Assembly (NCBI RefSeq): GCF_014356525.2
Contig: NC_052507.1
Coordinates: 6,953,561-7,017,560 of the forward strand
DNA length: 64,000 nucleotides
From: Nilaparvata lugens
Lineage: Eukaryota > Arthropoda > Insecta > Hemiptera > Delphacidae
Direction: 5' to 3'
How positions within the stretch are numbered: position 1 is the stretch's first letter; the number at the start of each line of letters is the position of its first letter. The notes below the pieces were generated by a model. The model saw only the letters and a program-made list of their open reading frames with translations, did not search any database and was not told the origin of the DNA. Position numbers and translations under genes: made by a program. Positions 21,736 to 33,531 of this stretch are shown one piece after another.

Positions 21736-22900
21736 ATTTGCATCTGATTTTAATTTAAATGAGTAGGTAATAATCTCCAATTTATAATGATTGCATAACA
21801 TAGTGTAAATATTCTCAACTATTATTAGACATATGAAAGAAATGCATGGTACTACCTAGCATATAATATTATATTATATTGAATGTACTTTAATTTGTAT
21901 TGAGTTTAGTCCAACATTTCTCAACTTGAGAACATATATTTGTAAATATCTTAGATTTTAGGTATTTCCTAGAGAATAATTTATTTATTGACTACTTCAT
22001 AGTATTATATTTTATAGAATATTTGTGTTTCCTCTGTTTATAACATATCATCTTCTTGAGGGGCCACCAATACTAAAGATCCATCAACAAACATAAAACT
22101 AATATTAATAAACATAAACATACCGTACTATTATTGATATCATGATGTTAATCCATAATGTTAGCATTAAAAATTTATTGGTTACAATGGATGTTAATCC
22201 ATTGATATCATAGTTGATAGTTTATGATTAAATAACGATTATTTATTGAGAAATAAATTTAATGTACCCTATACTCTTAAGACTTTGTTCTACTACAGTA
22301 TATGTTTTTACAGAAGTTGAAAGTATTATTTCAATTGACTCAACACCTTTCTTCTTAAACTCAAGGAAATAACAAAGTATTGTTTTTAATTCTAGTCTCC
22401 TGAATACTGGATAATCAAGCATTAATATATTAAACGTACGGTAATAGCCTAATGTAATTTGAATATTTGAGTTAAAGAACTTGAAAAATACCCAGTATCT
22501 CCTTTAGTTTTTGCATTGATATTCTAGTTGAGGCTACGATTTTATTAAGTTCTATTCTAGTTTCACAACTACAATTTGTTTTATCACTAGCTTGTTACAT
22601 GAATGATCACTGACTCTGAAACTCATTCACAGTGAAGATCCGACATGTTGGAAAAATTATTCATTGATATTTTATTGAGGCTTTAAATTTTTCCTTGTTG
22701 ATAGCATAATTTCCAGGCTGAGTGATTGAAATAATTGTAAATGTAATGGCTAAAATTAGGATTAAATGATAATTTAAACTGTATTGTTTAATAATAATTG
22801 GATATAAGTTAATAATAATTTATTGTTGAGCCAAATTTTTGAAAATTTGATATTGTATATTTTGTGTAAATTATTCTAATATAATTATTTATTTATTCAT
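21736..22900. other. AT-rich intergenic sequence
   Basis: No gene, clear repeat or splice-supported exon found. Confidence 0.3.
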
Positions 22901-22904
22901 AAAA

Positions 22905-23750
22905 CCTGTATGATTATTATACATTCCCAAACTGGATTCCATTCCTCAATCTTTATTCTTTATTGATTCGTCATACAATAAGTACATCATCAAAATGATA
23001 GGGAGAGAAAAATAAGGTAACCTTGTGCTATTCCTCTCCCAAATTTAGATAAGGTTACACATACCGGTAGTCCGAAATAGGTTAAGTCTTGTAGATTTTT
23101 CTGATCTGGGAGTAGAGGTAAGATTTTATGTTTCAGTGAATAACTTACCCTGTATTGTAGCGAAACGACTCATATCATAACACGACATTTGTTAGGTCAA
23201 CCTCTATCCATAGCCCAAATATCAAATATATCTAATCAAAAGTATCTAATAGTACAATTTGAGGTTATGAAGTCGACTCATGAGAAAAATCAACCCTCCA
23301 TTCTAGCGTCTTTCATTGTAAGTATACTTTTATATATTTTTCCACAATACCGGCATCATATTGTTTTACAACCTCAAGTAGGAAAACCACAAAGGAAAAT
23401 AATAATTATTGAAGATGGAGATTGCGAATGGATCATGATAATAATTGACGTAAACCCCTACACGCAACAAATTTGGAAATAGAAAAGTGATAAGGTTTCG
23501 AACAGTAGTAGAACCATTATTGGAAAACGGTCTTATAATATTAATTACGAGTGGAAAACGTACTTACATCAACGGCTAAAAGCCGGAAAATACACAAATT
23601 TGGGAGATTTTCATTTCTCATGAAATCCATATTATACATTCGTAAACTGGATTCCATTCCTCAATCTTTATTCTTTATTGATTCATACAATAAGTTCATC
23701 ATCAAAATGATGGGAAAGGAAAATAAGGTAACCTTGTGCTATTGATTGAT
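22905..23750. repeat. dispersed duplicate flanking an unassigned stretch
   Basis: CTGGATTCCATTCCTCAATC + TTTATTCTTTATTGATTC ... AAATAAGGTAACCTTGTGC occurs at 22920-23030 and 23640-23745. A 97-codon frame between them (23189-23482) has no recognised relatives. Confidence 0.6.
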
Positions 23751-24013
23751 TTTGCAAAAAATGGTAGAAAATTGAAATCGCTCAAACTCTCAGGAATGAT
23801 AGTATTTGACGAGAGGAACAATAATATGTCATCACATTGGCGAAATTCACTCCTATTCTTGAGTTATAAGCGTTTGAAGATGAGTGATTTCTCTGATGTG
23901 AGAGTTGAGAAAAGATTTTATGTTTCAGTGAATAACTCGCCTGGTTGGCAGTGTTCATACATTGCACTATTCTACCATTATGTGAACAGTCCCATGAGAA
24001 GCACTGATATTTA

Positions 24014-24110
24014 AATTTATTTTTCCTACAGTTACGTTGAAAAGTGGCCATTGCTGCACTGATTACAGAACGCAAAGAATCACTTTTCCGCTCTAGTGCG
24101 GGAATAGTAT
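24014..24110. mobile_element. fragment of repeat N10
   Basis: CCTACAGTTACGTTGAAAAG to CTTTTCCGCTCTAGTGCGGG matches the end of the copy at 33622-34157. Confidence 0.75.
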
Positions 24111-24260
24111 ATTTCGCACCTAGGGCCGAAAATGAGACTTTTCTGGCTCGAAATCGGTTTTCAAGTCCGAGGCCGTAGGCCGAGGACTAGAAAGATTGAG
24201 AGCCGGAAAAACAGTAGCGGCTCGTGATCTTCTAGCTTGGGGGTTCAACCTCATGATCTA
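24110..24260. repeat. GC-rich palindromic stretch
   Basis: Short inverted motifs around CCGAGGCCGTAGGCCGAGG; a similar AGCCCTAGGGCCG segment lies at 26143. Possible MITE, family not defined. Confidence 0.4.
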
Positions 24261-24829
24261 ATGGAGAGAAAGGTCAAGAGGATATAGAGTATTGAGCATA
24301 ATCAAGTGTAAAGGTGATCAATAATAATTTTAAGGAATTACACCCCAAAGATTGAGCATATTTTCTACAAATATAAATTTTTGTCCTGTTCATATTTTCT
24401 TGTTTGATTTTTACTTCGGGAGTTGGTCACCATTATGTTTCATTTTACACCTACCCTCAATATCAATATTGTTTGTATTTAACAAATACTGAACCTTATT
24501 CATATTTCTTCATTAAAATGCTGTACGGTAACACAATAAATTATATTCACACTCTCACTAAAAGAAAATGGACACACTCGAAATACTCACGAATACACGA
24601 AACACACTAGAAATTACTATATTCTTCTACAAGCAAAAACAATTTATACAACGAAAAATGCAGTGAAATCTATCACAACTGTATACAGTATAATATAATT
24701 ATATACCCGAAATCATATCGTATAACCTCAAAACTGTCACGCTTTCTACTTCTTGTTTACCGCTTTTTTACTGCTTACTGCCACCAAATTTGAATTTATT
24801 GGTTATGTTCAAGATGGCAGTTATACTGA

Positions 24830-25190
24830 ATCCGTATCACGAATATTCACGATTCATTCCGAGGTTTACCGAATGCTTCACTTGCCTCGGCTAGGTTCGG
24901 CTACTCTCGGATGAACTCGTGCAAAATTGGTTCAGACAGGATTGTGAACCAAATCCGTGCTAGCAAACCGATTCCCCTCCTCCGTTCCACTACCTCACCC
25001 AGCCCTGTTTTGGGTTCACATCGGGGAATGAACACTGCTTTCCACCTCCACGCGTCTCGTCATCCCATTCGGTGCTGTATCAAGCAAGCCACTCCGGGAC
25101 CTCAGGCACCGGCAGCAAAACATCAACGTTAAGTTACATAGATGAAAAATGTTGTGATGTAATTTAATGAGAATGAAATAAAAATATAAT
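24830..25190. other. GC-rich island of unknown nature
   Basis: About 300 bp clearly richer in GC than its surroundings, with a 73-codon + frame (24911-25132) followed by AATAAA-like sequence near 25175. No splice sites in phase, no recognised protein. Could be an old retrocopy, a terminal exon of an unseen gene or a repeat. Confidence 0.3.
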
Positions 25191-25607
25191 TATTTGAGTT
25201 GCAATTCATCATTGTATAGGAAGTTGATTCAATTCTGGGGGTTCAATGAACCATTGAACACATAGGACGAGCCGCCACTGCCGGAAAAACATTTTTGCCC
25301 ATGGTGAGAACGTAATTTTTTGCCACACAGAAAAATTAACAATATATATATATGAGAATAATAATATTATTCTCATTGTCTATTATAAGCACTTCCGAAA
25401 GCAAAAGTGGAAGGTCATAGCTCTAGCAAATCTGAATATCAAGAAATTGTCCAAGTATTTTTATTTTTTATTCTGATTTGTCTAAATAACCTAAAATATT
25501 ATGTTCAATTATGTAAGAGGTTGAGTTTATACTTTTTATTCTTCCAAATGACAATAAGATGATATTATTATAAATGTTTTAATTATTGAATGATAAACTC
25601 AAATAAT

Positions 25608-25710
25608 GAAAAGTTTTTGATCAGCTGGTTTATCACACTTGAAAAAGTTTTTGATCAGCTGGTTTATCACACTTGAAAAAGTTTTTGATCAGCTGTTTTG
25701 GCACACTTGA
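25608..25710. repeat. tandem repeat, about 38 bp x 3
   Basis: AAAAGTTTTTGATCAGCTGG + TTTATCACACTTG three times. Confidence 0.85.
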
Positions 25711-25749
25711 AATTCGGCCAATCCGATGTGATCTGAATGTCAATGGAAG

Positions 25750-26085
25750 TTTAGGTTAGAATTCTATCCTTCTATGAAAATCGAATTATTTGAATAGTTT
25801 ATAATCTTATCTGTATTTTATTCATTTAAATAAAATGATAGTATATTATTACAGAATACTTTATTGAATTCTAGAAGCATAAAATGATTCCGTTTATCCA
25901 CCATGTTCCATGATAAACGCTTTACTAGGAGGTTTGAGGTTAGATTCTGTTATACTCTGAAAATTGAATTTGAATAGTTTTTAATATCTCATTTGTATTT
26001 CATTCATCCAAATAAAATGATAGTATCTTATTGCAAAAACTTTATTCAATTCTAGAAGCATAAACTGATTCCGTTTCATAAACTA
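25750..26085. repeat. diverged duplication, about 160 bp x 2
   Basis: GAATTCTAGAAGCATAAAAT and AAATAAAATGATAGTAT occur in both halves. Confidence 0.7.
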
Positions 26086-26231
26086 TTTTGTAAACATGTT
26101 CACATCAAATCAGAATCAGCTGACTTCAAGGTTATTTTACAGCCCTAGGGCCGTAAAAATTTTACCGGCCTGGTCAGAAAACAATCACTTTCGGCCTCCA
26201 TATGACGCACGTAAACCAGCTCATTACATCC

Positions 26232-26695
26232 AAGTGGGGCGAAAAAATTTTTCTGCACTCCAGATTTGCAACATGGCAACACAAAATACTTAGTAGGTTA
26301 TATGGAGCAACAGTGCAGCAAAATCAAAATGAAGTTGGTAACAGTGACTGCTGTGGCTGCTATAGTGAGCAGAGGTGCAACCAAGCACAACGCGCTAATT
26401 ATTATCATTATATATTATAACCAAGGACAACGAGGACTTTAGGATTTTAGGATTAAGGTTTTATCAATAATAAAATACACAGAAAAACATTTGATGCATT
26501 TCAGGCAATTTTACCCATAATTACCCACTTTTCATATTCAATGGTAACTGTAGGAAAAACTTAATGTGAAATACGTGCGCAAAGTTCCTCTGCTGCACTC
26601 AAGAAACCATTCCGCCCTCGCCTACGGCTCGGGCGTAAACGTTTCTTTCGGTGCAGCAAACTGTCACTTTGCGCACTAGTTGCACAAATAACTAT
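26232..26695 (-). mobile_element. repeat N10
   Basis: Inverted copy of 33622-34157, from CTCCAGATTTGCAACATGGC to CACTTTGCGCACTAGTTGCA. Shares an open frame (NQNEVGNSDCCGCYSEQRC) with that copy; see findings. Confidence 0.85.
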
Positions 26696-26747
26696 TACTG
26701 CATAGCATAAGATAAAAATATACTGATAAATCTTCTATCACCTCGAA

Positions 26748-26853
26748 GGCTGAACCAAATTGTATAGAAATGAATAAAACCGGTATAATAAGAACCACAT
26801 AGGCTGAACCAAATTGTATAGAAATGAATAAAACCGGTATAATAAGAACCACA
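26748..26853. repeat. tandem duplication, 53 bp x 2
   Basis: GGCTGAACCAAATTGTATAG + AAATGAATAAAACCGG twice in direct succession. Confidence 0.9.
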
Positions 26854-26899
26854 TGAGAAACTTCATATTCTTCAGCTATTTCAATACAATATTTCATAA

Positions 26900-28080
26900 A
26901 ACAATATGAAATCTTATAACAACCTTTATTAAAAAAAACTTTAAAATAGTTTAACGACTAGTTTCGGTGGTAACCACCGTCAGGTTATAAAATAAAATTC
27001 AATAAATGTTCACTAATTGATACAAAATGAACATTTATGCTTAATTTCATATGATTAATTTATTTCTGGTTAAAGTTATTAAATTTATATTTTTATAAAA
27101 TTTCAAATTTTATTTATTCACTTCCAATTTTATCAAAAAAAGGATTATTCAAGTCAAATTAGAATATATTTTTTAAATTATTCCTATTCAATTTGCAGGT
27201 TTATAGATAGATTAAAATTCTTCTTTTACATTCAATTTATTACTTCATTACCAATGCTTAATATTTCTATATTAGAATTTATATTGATATAATTATGATT
27301 ATTTTCAATTAAATGCTCTGCAAACGCTGATTTTGAATCATGTCAATGAAGTGTTCTTAAAAGTTTCATAAAATCAAGTATCAAGGTACCCTATCTTAAG
27401 ATACCCCAATACCATAGGTTGGCACTTAGATATTTAAGATATCTTGGAGTAGATATTGTCAAGTGTGATGACATAATTTGAAATGTCCATTTTATTTATT
27501 ACATAAAAAATACTAGTAGTTCTGTGAACAATAGACCTTGCGCTCAGAAAGTTACATTGACCTGTTGTTATGTTTTCTCAAAAATTAATAACTAATTTAT
27601 CAATTCAAAATGTCTAGAAAAAATCCTAAATAGACATAGAGCTTTCTTTCTGTCCTATCGTATCGTGACGTGTCGTCCCGGAATGTGAGTGTGAGCGCTG
27701 TTATCAGGTCTGGCTGCTGTCGATACGCCAATCCAATCAACCCATCAGAGAAAATTCTGTGTTGTGTTGGCGAAAAATCGGTGTGTAGAAATAAACTACC
27801 ATAATGCTGATTTCCTACAAACTTCATTTCTCACTTTTCATGATTTCAGAAATCAATTTCTTTCCAATAATATTTGTTACAATTTTAATTATCAGATTAA
27901 AAAATAAAAATGTAAAAAAATGTTTTCTATCAATAACTCCAAACTAGAATCATGGAAGCTTAGAAGCTTATAGAAAGACAAAGTTAGTAGACAACTGTCT
28001 ACTAACGTTGATGGAAAGATACATTTTCAAGATGTTCGATGTTTTTGAACGGGTAGTATTATAGCAGGACCTCCTAAATA
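26900..28080. other. AT-rich intergenic sequence with element fragments
   Basis: Contains an N1 5' scrap at 27509-27545 (CTAGTAGTTCTGTGAACAAT) and the motif ACTAGTTTCGGTGGTAACCACCG at 26955. The minus frame at 27600-27827 is unsupported. Confidence 0.35.
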
Positions 28081-28099
28081 CCTAGTATTAGTCCTGATT

Positions 28100-28383
28100 A
28101 TAGTCCACTAGACAGCTGATTTATGATAATTTATTCTATACTCTGATTTTTACTCTAATATTGGCGTATGAAGGAGGCTCATTTTCCTTTCATATTATCC
28201 TTGAAATGCAAAATTTCCAAAAACCTTGTATATACGTCGACGCGCAATTTAAAAAGGAACATACCTGTCAAATTTCATGAAAATATCTTACCGCGTTTCG
28301 CCGTAAATGCAACATATAAACTTCAAGAGAAATGCTAAACCGTCGTCTGTCTTGAATCTTAGACTTCACTTCGCTCGGTCAAT
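28100..28383 (+). mobile_element. interspersed repeat N1, 5'-truncated
   Basis: CAGCTGATTTATGATAATTT to TTCACTTCGCTCGGTCAATT; same body as 15605-16025. Preceded at about 28010-28070 by GATGTTCGATGTTTTTGAAC, which also precedes the N1 at 35990. Confidence 0.8.
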
Positions 28384-29560
28384 TATTCAGAGAGTACTTC
28401 TAAAGCTGCGTTTACACTAAAGTTATTAAGAAAAAGTTTATTTTTCCGTTCTTATAGATTCTATTAGATTGAACATAACTTATCATACATATAGGTCCTA
28501 TATACTATCCATGATCTGGGACTAGGGCACGTGTTATCATCTGATTGGGTTTCACTTCAATTGACAGAATTCCTTGTAAATATCACCGATGCTTCAAAGT
28601 AATCAAAACGCTGTTTGAAGTAGAAAAGGACAGACAGATGATAAAAGACACATGCTAAGGGATGGAAGTCAGAATTCTTCATAAATGACACCAATGCTTT
28701 GCTTTCAAATAATACTTTCAAATCACTTCGCTCGGTCAATTAAAGGGAAGGCTACTTTAATCCCAATACCTTAGGTAGGTACTTAGATATTCAAGATATC
28801 TTGGAGTAGATATTGTCAAATTGTGACCACATAATTTGAAATTGAAATTGGCAATATCCATTTTATTTAATGCATGAAAAAAAAATTCCAACAATATCTT
28901 ATCAATTGTGGAAGAGATTATTATGATTATAGATGATGGAGAAGATTATTATATAGGATTGAAGTCAAAGATAACTAAAATTGAAACATAATCAATAGAT
29001 CTTTATTGAAAAAGTGAAAAAATTGCCCTCTCAACTGGACAATATGATCTCATGGAGATATCAGAATAAAACTGCTTTTAACAAAAGATCGCTGTACAAT
29101 ATATATCTCATGAATATAGAAAATAAAGATCAACACTGTACAATATATATATCTCATAGAGATGAATAATGCGAAAATAAAATTCTCCTACAAATTAGAG
29201 GCTACTATAAGATAGTATTCATCTCAAGCCGATGATAAATAAATAAAATCACCTTACAATCTAGAGATTGTACAACACATTTCATAAAGATTCAAAATAA
29301 AAATAATACTGAAAACCAAACACTACTGTACAATATATTTCATTGAGATAGATCAAAACTAAAAAATACTATAAATCAAAAACTTAACAAATACAATCAC
29401 AGGCTGTCACTTGAACATCATTTTATCAAATTGTACATGCAGTCAATTCTGTAAAAATAAATGTGCAGGTGCCATCACTTTGAAGTGAATAAGAATAATT
29501 CGACATGTGATGAGAAATTGGAAAAATAATGAGATCTTTGCTTGAAGTAGTTATTTGGAT
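28384..29560. other. AT-rich intergenic sequence
   Basis: Weak internal repetition (TGTACAATATAT at 29095, 29130, 29325). No gene supported. Confidence 0.3.
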
Positions 29561-30085
29561 AATGCCGAACTGAGAATGTCACTGTGTCTATATTATCACT
29601 ATTGGCCTTAAAATGTACCTTAAAAACAATATTTTTTGAGTTATTGAGTTGAATAGCTCAATGAAAAACTGAAGATAATCAAGTTTTTTGCTTTAAGTAG
29701 TTTTATTATTGAACTATTTAGATAATGTGTAACTGAAAATGTCACTGTGTCTATATTCTTACTATTGGCCTTAAAATGTACATTAAAAACAATATTTTGA
29801 GTTATTGAGTTGAATAGCTCAATGAAAAACTGAAAATAATAAAGTTTTTGGCTTGAAGTAGTTCTATTATTAAACTGTTTGGATAATGTCTAATTGAAAA
29901 TGTCACTGTGTCTATAGTCTTACTATTGTTCAAAAATATATTGGCCTTAAAATGTACCTTAAAACCATATTTTTTGAGTTATTAAGTTCAATAAATCGAC
30001 TTACGGGAAACTGAAAAAGTACCTAATAAAGTTTTCTGCTGGAAGTAGTTCAATCGTTGAACTATTTTGAAAATGTCCAACTGAT

Positions 30086-30494
30086 AGGCTCAACTCACAC
30101 TTACGCGACTCAAGTCGAGAAGAGACTGTGATACTAGCATGTGTTAGCAAATGGTGACACTCAGACCAGGCGACTCTAGTCTCCGCGACCTCACGACTGT
30201 GAGACTGAGTCGATCGTCATTTTTAATGAAAGTGAGTTTATGTTTTATGGAAGAGATGTTTTATCATATTAGATAAGACAATAATAAAGTTAGATAGACA
30301 ATATATTCATAATAATTATCATAAAATTTGTTACATGCGAATTGGATCTCATATTTTTAATAATGTGAGGTTAGAAATGGAGTAGCATGGAATTGAAGTA
30401 GTGACAATGAGCACGAAAGTCGTAAGGTCGAGAGACTGCAGTTTCCTCGACTGGAGTCGTACGATTTGAGCCGAGGTAGTGTGAGTTGAGCCTA
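30086..30494. mobile_element. MITE with AGGCTCAACTCACACTTA termini
   Basis: AGGCTCAACTCACACTTACG at the left and GTAGTGTGAGTTGAGCCT at the right, CTGAT on both flanks. Longer middle than the 1906-2185 copy. Confidence 0.8.
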
Positions 30495-31045
30495 TCTGAT
30501 AATGTCACAGTCTATAGTCTCATTACTGGTTTTTCCGGTAACTGGAATATATTGTATATTTATTTATTTATTCAAGTTATTGATTTGAATAAACCGACTT
30601 ATCATGACAAACTGAAAATAATCAAGTTTTTGCTTGAAATAAATGAATCATTGAACTATTTGGATACTGTTTAACTGATGACACTGTCATCAAGTTTTAC
30701 TACTGCTTTTGCTGGTGACTGAAAGACCTATTCATATTAATTCAGTTAACTTGTATAAACCGACTTATCATGAGAAATTGAAAATGAAGTTTTTGCTCGA
30801 AATAGTTCAATCATTGAACTATTTGGATAATGTCCAATCGATATTATCACTGTCTTCATAGTCTTACAACTGATTTTTCCAGTAACTGGAAAACCATAAG
30901 TATGCAAATTATTGACTTGAATAAACAGATTTATCATGAGAAACTGAAAATGATAATGTTTTTGCTTTGAATAGTTCACTCTTTGAATTATTTGGATAAT
31001 GACAGTGTCTATAATCTCACAACTGATTTTGCCGGTAACTGTTGA

Positions 31046-31291
31046 GGTGCGTACAGACTGTCGCTCTGCTCCGCAACCGAACGTCACTGCAGCAGAGCGA
31101 TTGATGATCGACCGGCGAGCAACAGTGGTTCGACCGGGGAACGCGAGAAGATCTAACATCTTCCGTAACGTTCATGATGGGTGCGTGGGCGGTGCGACTG
31201 TGGTTCGATGGTGGTACGAGGGCGGTACGAGGGCAGTACGAGGGAGAAGCGTGCTCGGTGCGGGTTGGAAGCGCGAATATGTGTACGCAGC
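31046..31291 (-). mobile_element. GC-rich TTAA-flanked MITE
   Basis: About 250 bp, far richer in GC than its setting, ending ATGTGTACGCAGC next to TTAA (31292-31295); the left flank is TTGA, one base off. Inverted relative of 51147-51393. Frames open inside it appear in both copies and are not supported as genes. Confidence 0.85.
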
Positions 31292-32883
31292 TTAAGACCT
31301 ATTAAGTCTTTACTGGCAAAATCAGTTGTAAGACTATGAAGACAGTAATAATATCGGTTAGACATTATCCAAATAGTTCAACGATTAAACTATTCCAAGC
31401 AAAAACTTCATTTTCAGTTACTCATAATAAATAGGCTTATTCGAGTTAACTTGAATGAATATATAGGTCTTACAGTTACCGGCAAAATCAGTTGTGAGAT
31501 TATAGATTGTGATATTATCCAAATAGTTCAATGAACTATTCCAAGCAAAAACATTTTCATTTTCAGTTTCTCATTATAAATAGGCTTATTCAAGTTAACT
31601 TGAATAAACCGATTCATTATGAGAAACTGAAAATAATAAAGTTTTTGCTTGAAATAGTTCAATGATTGAACTATTTGGAAACTATCACAGTCTATAATCT
31701 CACAACTGATTTTGCCGGTAACTGTAAGACCTATATATTCATTCAAGTTAACTTGAATAAGCCTATTTATAATGAGAAACTGAAAATAATTAAGTTTTTG
31801 CTTGGAATAGTTCATTGAACTATTTGGATACTATCACAGTCTATAATCTCACAACTGATTTTGCCGTAACTGTAAGACCTATATTCATTCAAGTTAACTT
31901 GAATAAACCGACTTATCATGAGAAACTGAAAATGAAAATGTATCATTTTCAGTTTCTCATAATAAATAGGCTTATTCAAGTTAACTTGAATGAATATATA
32001 GGTCTTACAGTTACCGGCAAAATCAGTTGTGAGATTATAGATTGTGTTAGTATCCAAATAGTTCAATGATTGAACTATTTCAAGCAAAAACTTTATTTTT
32101 TCCAGTTTCTCATAATAAATCGGTTTATTCAAGGTTTATTAACTTGAATGAATATATAGGATTCATTCAAGTTAATAAACCTTGAATAAACCGATTTATT
32201 ATGAGAAACTGAAAATGAAAATGTTTTTGCTAGAAATAGTTTAATCATGGAACTATTTGTATACTAACACAATCTATAATCTCACAACTGATTTTGCCGG
32301 TAACTGTAAGACCTATATATTCATTCAAGTTAACTTGAATAAGCCTATTTATCATGAGAAACTGAAAATGAAAATGTTTTTGCTTGAAATAGTTCAATCA
32401 TTGAACTATTTGGATACTAACACAATCTATAATCTCACAACTGATTTTGCCGGTAACTGTAAGACCTATATATTCATTCAAGTTAACTGGAATAAGCCTA
32501 TTTATTATGAGTAACTGAAAATGAAGTTTTTGCTTGGAATAGTTCAATCATTGAACTATTTGGATAATGTCTAACCAATATTATCAATGTATTCATAGTC
32601 TTACAACTGATTTTGCCAGTAACTGGAAAACCATAAGTATTCAAATTATTGACTTGAATAAACCGATTTATTATGAGAAACTGAAAATAATAAAATTATT
32701 GCTTGAAATAGTTCAATGATTGAACTATTTGGATACTATCACCGTCTATAATCTTACAACTGCTTTCACCGGTAACTGTAAGACCTATATATTCATTCAA
32801 GTTAACTCGAATAAACCGATTTATTATGAGAAAATGATAAAGTTTTTGCTTGGAATAGTTCTATCATTGAACTATTTGTATAC

Positions 32884-33095
32884 TATAGTGAGGTCCACGT
32901 TATAATAGCAGTGGCAGAATAATAGCGATGCAGATTCTCTGCATTAATTAATTATATTTCCACACTGTCAAAAACATAATTGGCATCGTTGTGGACCTAG
33001 AAAAGGATAGTATCACCGGCTTTGTCGAATGATAGACAAGGATAGCAAAACCAAAGTTGATCAAATACTGTCATTATAACGTGGACCTAACTATA
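32884..33095. mobile_element. TA-type MITE, short subtype
   Basis: TATAGTGAGGTCCACGTTAT at the left and ATAACGTGGACC at the right; inverted relative of 19256-19475. Confidence 0.85.
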
Positions 33096-33135
33096 TTACA
33101 GTGTTTTTGACGGTAACTGTAAGACCTATATATAT

Positions 33136-33141
33136 TTTATT
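33136..33141 (-). terminator. possible p53 polyadenylation signal
   Basis: Minus-strand AATAAA about 160 bp after the candidate p53 stop and before the MITE at 32884-33095. AT-rich setting, so chance occurrence is quite possible. Confidence 0.25.
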
Positions 33142-33300
33142 ATATAGTTATTGTCTTGAACAGAATAACTAGTTCAAGTTATTGACTTGAATAAAACGAC
33201 TTATCATAAAAAACTAAAAATATTAAAGTTCTCGCTCAAGGAAGTTGAATGGTTTTAGCTTTTTGGATGATAATATCACAGAATAATGTCTGTAGTCTGA

Positions 33301-33531
33301 CTACTGTTTTTGCCGGTAACTGGATGACCTGGAGGCAATTCTTGAAGACAATTCTTGAATAGCTTCCAAAAGCTCGTTCTGTCTCTGTTCAAATTGCTCT
33401 CTCTGTTGCAGTTGCACCTCGTGGATACGTTGCAGCACGTGACTCATGTGTTGAACTGTGTTCATCAAGATGGCTAGGCTCTGGTCTGGCACCTGTAACA
33501 GTTTTTTTTTGTCATAGTCATTCAATTTCAG
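33301..33531 (-). CDS. p53: candidate p53 last exon: tetramerization helix plus coiled coil
   Basis: From the acceptor gtaaatcag the frame is phase 0, matching the donor at 39799, and reads LKLNDYDKKKLLQVPDQ, then SLAILMNTVQHMSHVLQRI, a Gln/Glu-rich helix, and TAG at 33301-33303. LLQVPDQ followed by an amphipathic helix resembles the strand-turn-helix of p53 tetramerization domains (LQIRGRE then helix), with Asp at the hinge glycine position. A better-looking acceptor at 33567 (tctacaatcag) is out of phase with 39799 and would need one more exon. It could also belong to another gene. The last codons (SYRQKQ) coincide with the tandem-array unit that begins at the same place. Confidence 0.5.
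   Translation of the reverse strand: MKLNDYDKKKLLQVPDQSLAILMNTVQHMSHVLQRIHEVQLQQREQFEQRQNELLEAIQELSSRIASRSSSYRQKQ

Larger units (their letters stand above)
29560..33320. repeat. complex array of direct and inverted units of about 150 bp
   Basis: Units combine TGAGAAACTGAAAAT, AAGTTTTTGCTTGAAATAGT, ATTGAACTATTTGGATA, CTCACAACTGATTTTGCCGG + TAACTGTAAGACC and ATTCAAGTTAACTTGAATAA. Orientation flips several times (e.g. around 31300-31600, 31940-32160). Interrupted by elements at 30086-30494, 31046-31291 and 32884-33095. Open frames in both strands (e.g. NKPIYYEKLK) are products of the array. The array touches the candidate p53 terminal exon. Confidence 0.85.

Noticed and set aside
23189..23482. 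97-codon gene
   Set aside because: AT-rich, lies between two copies of a retroelement-like duplicate, no recognised motif or splice support.
30746..32905. Several related 60-137 codon proteins (NLTTDFAGN, NKPIYYEKL motifs)
   Set aside because: They recur on both strands because the underlying 150 bp array is repeated in both directions; no family similarity.
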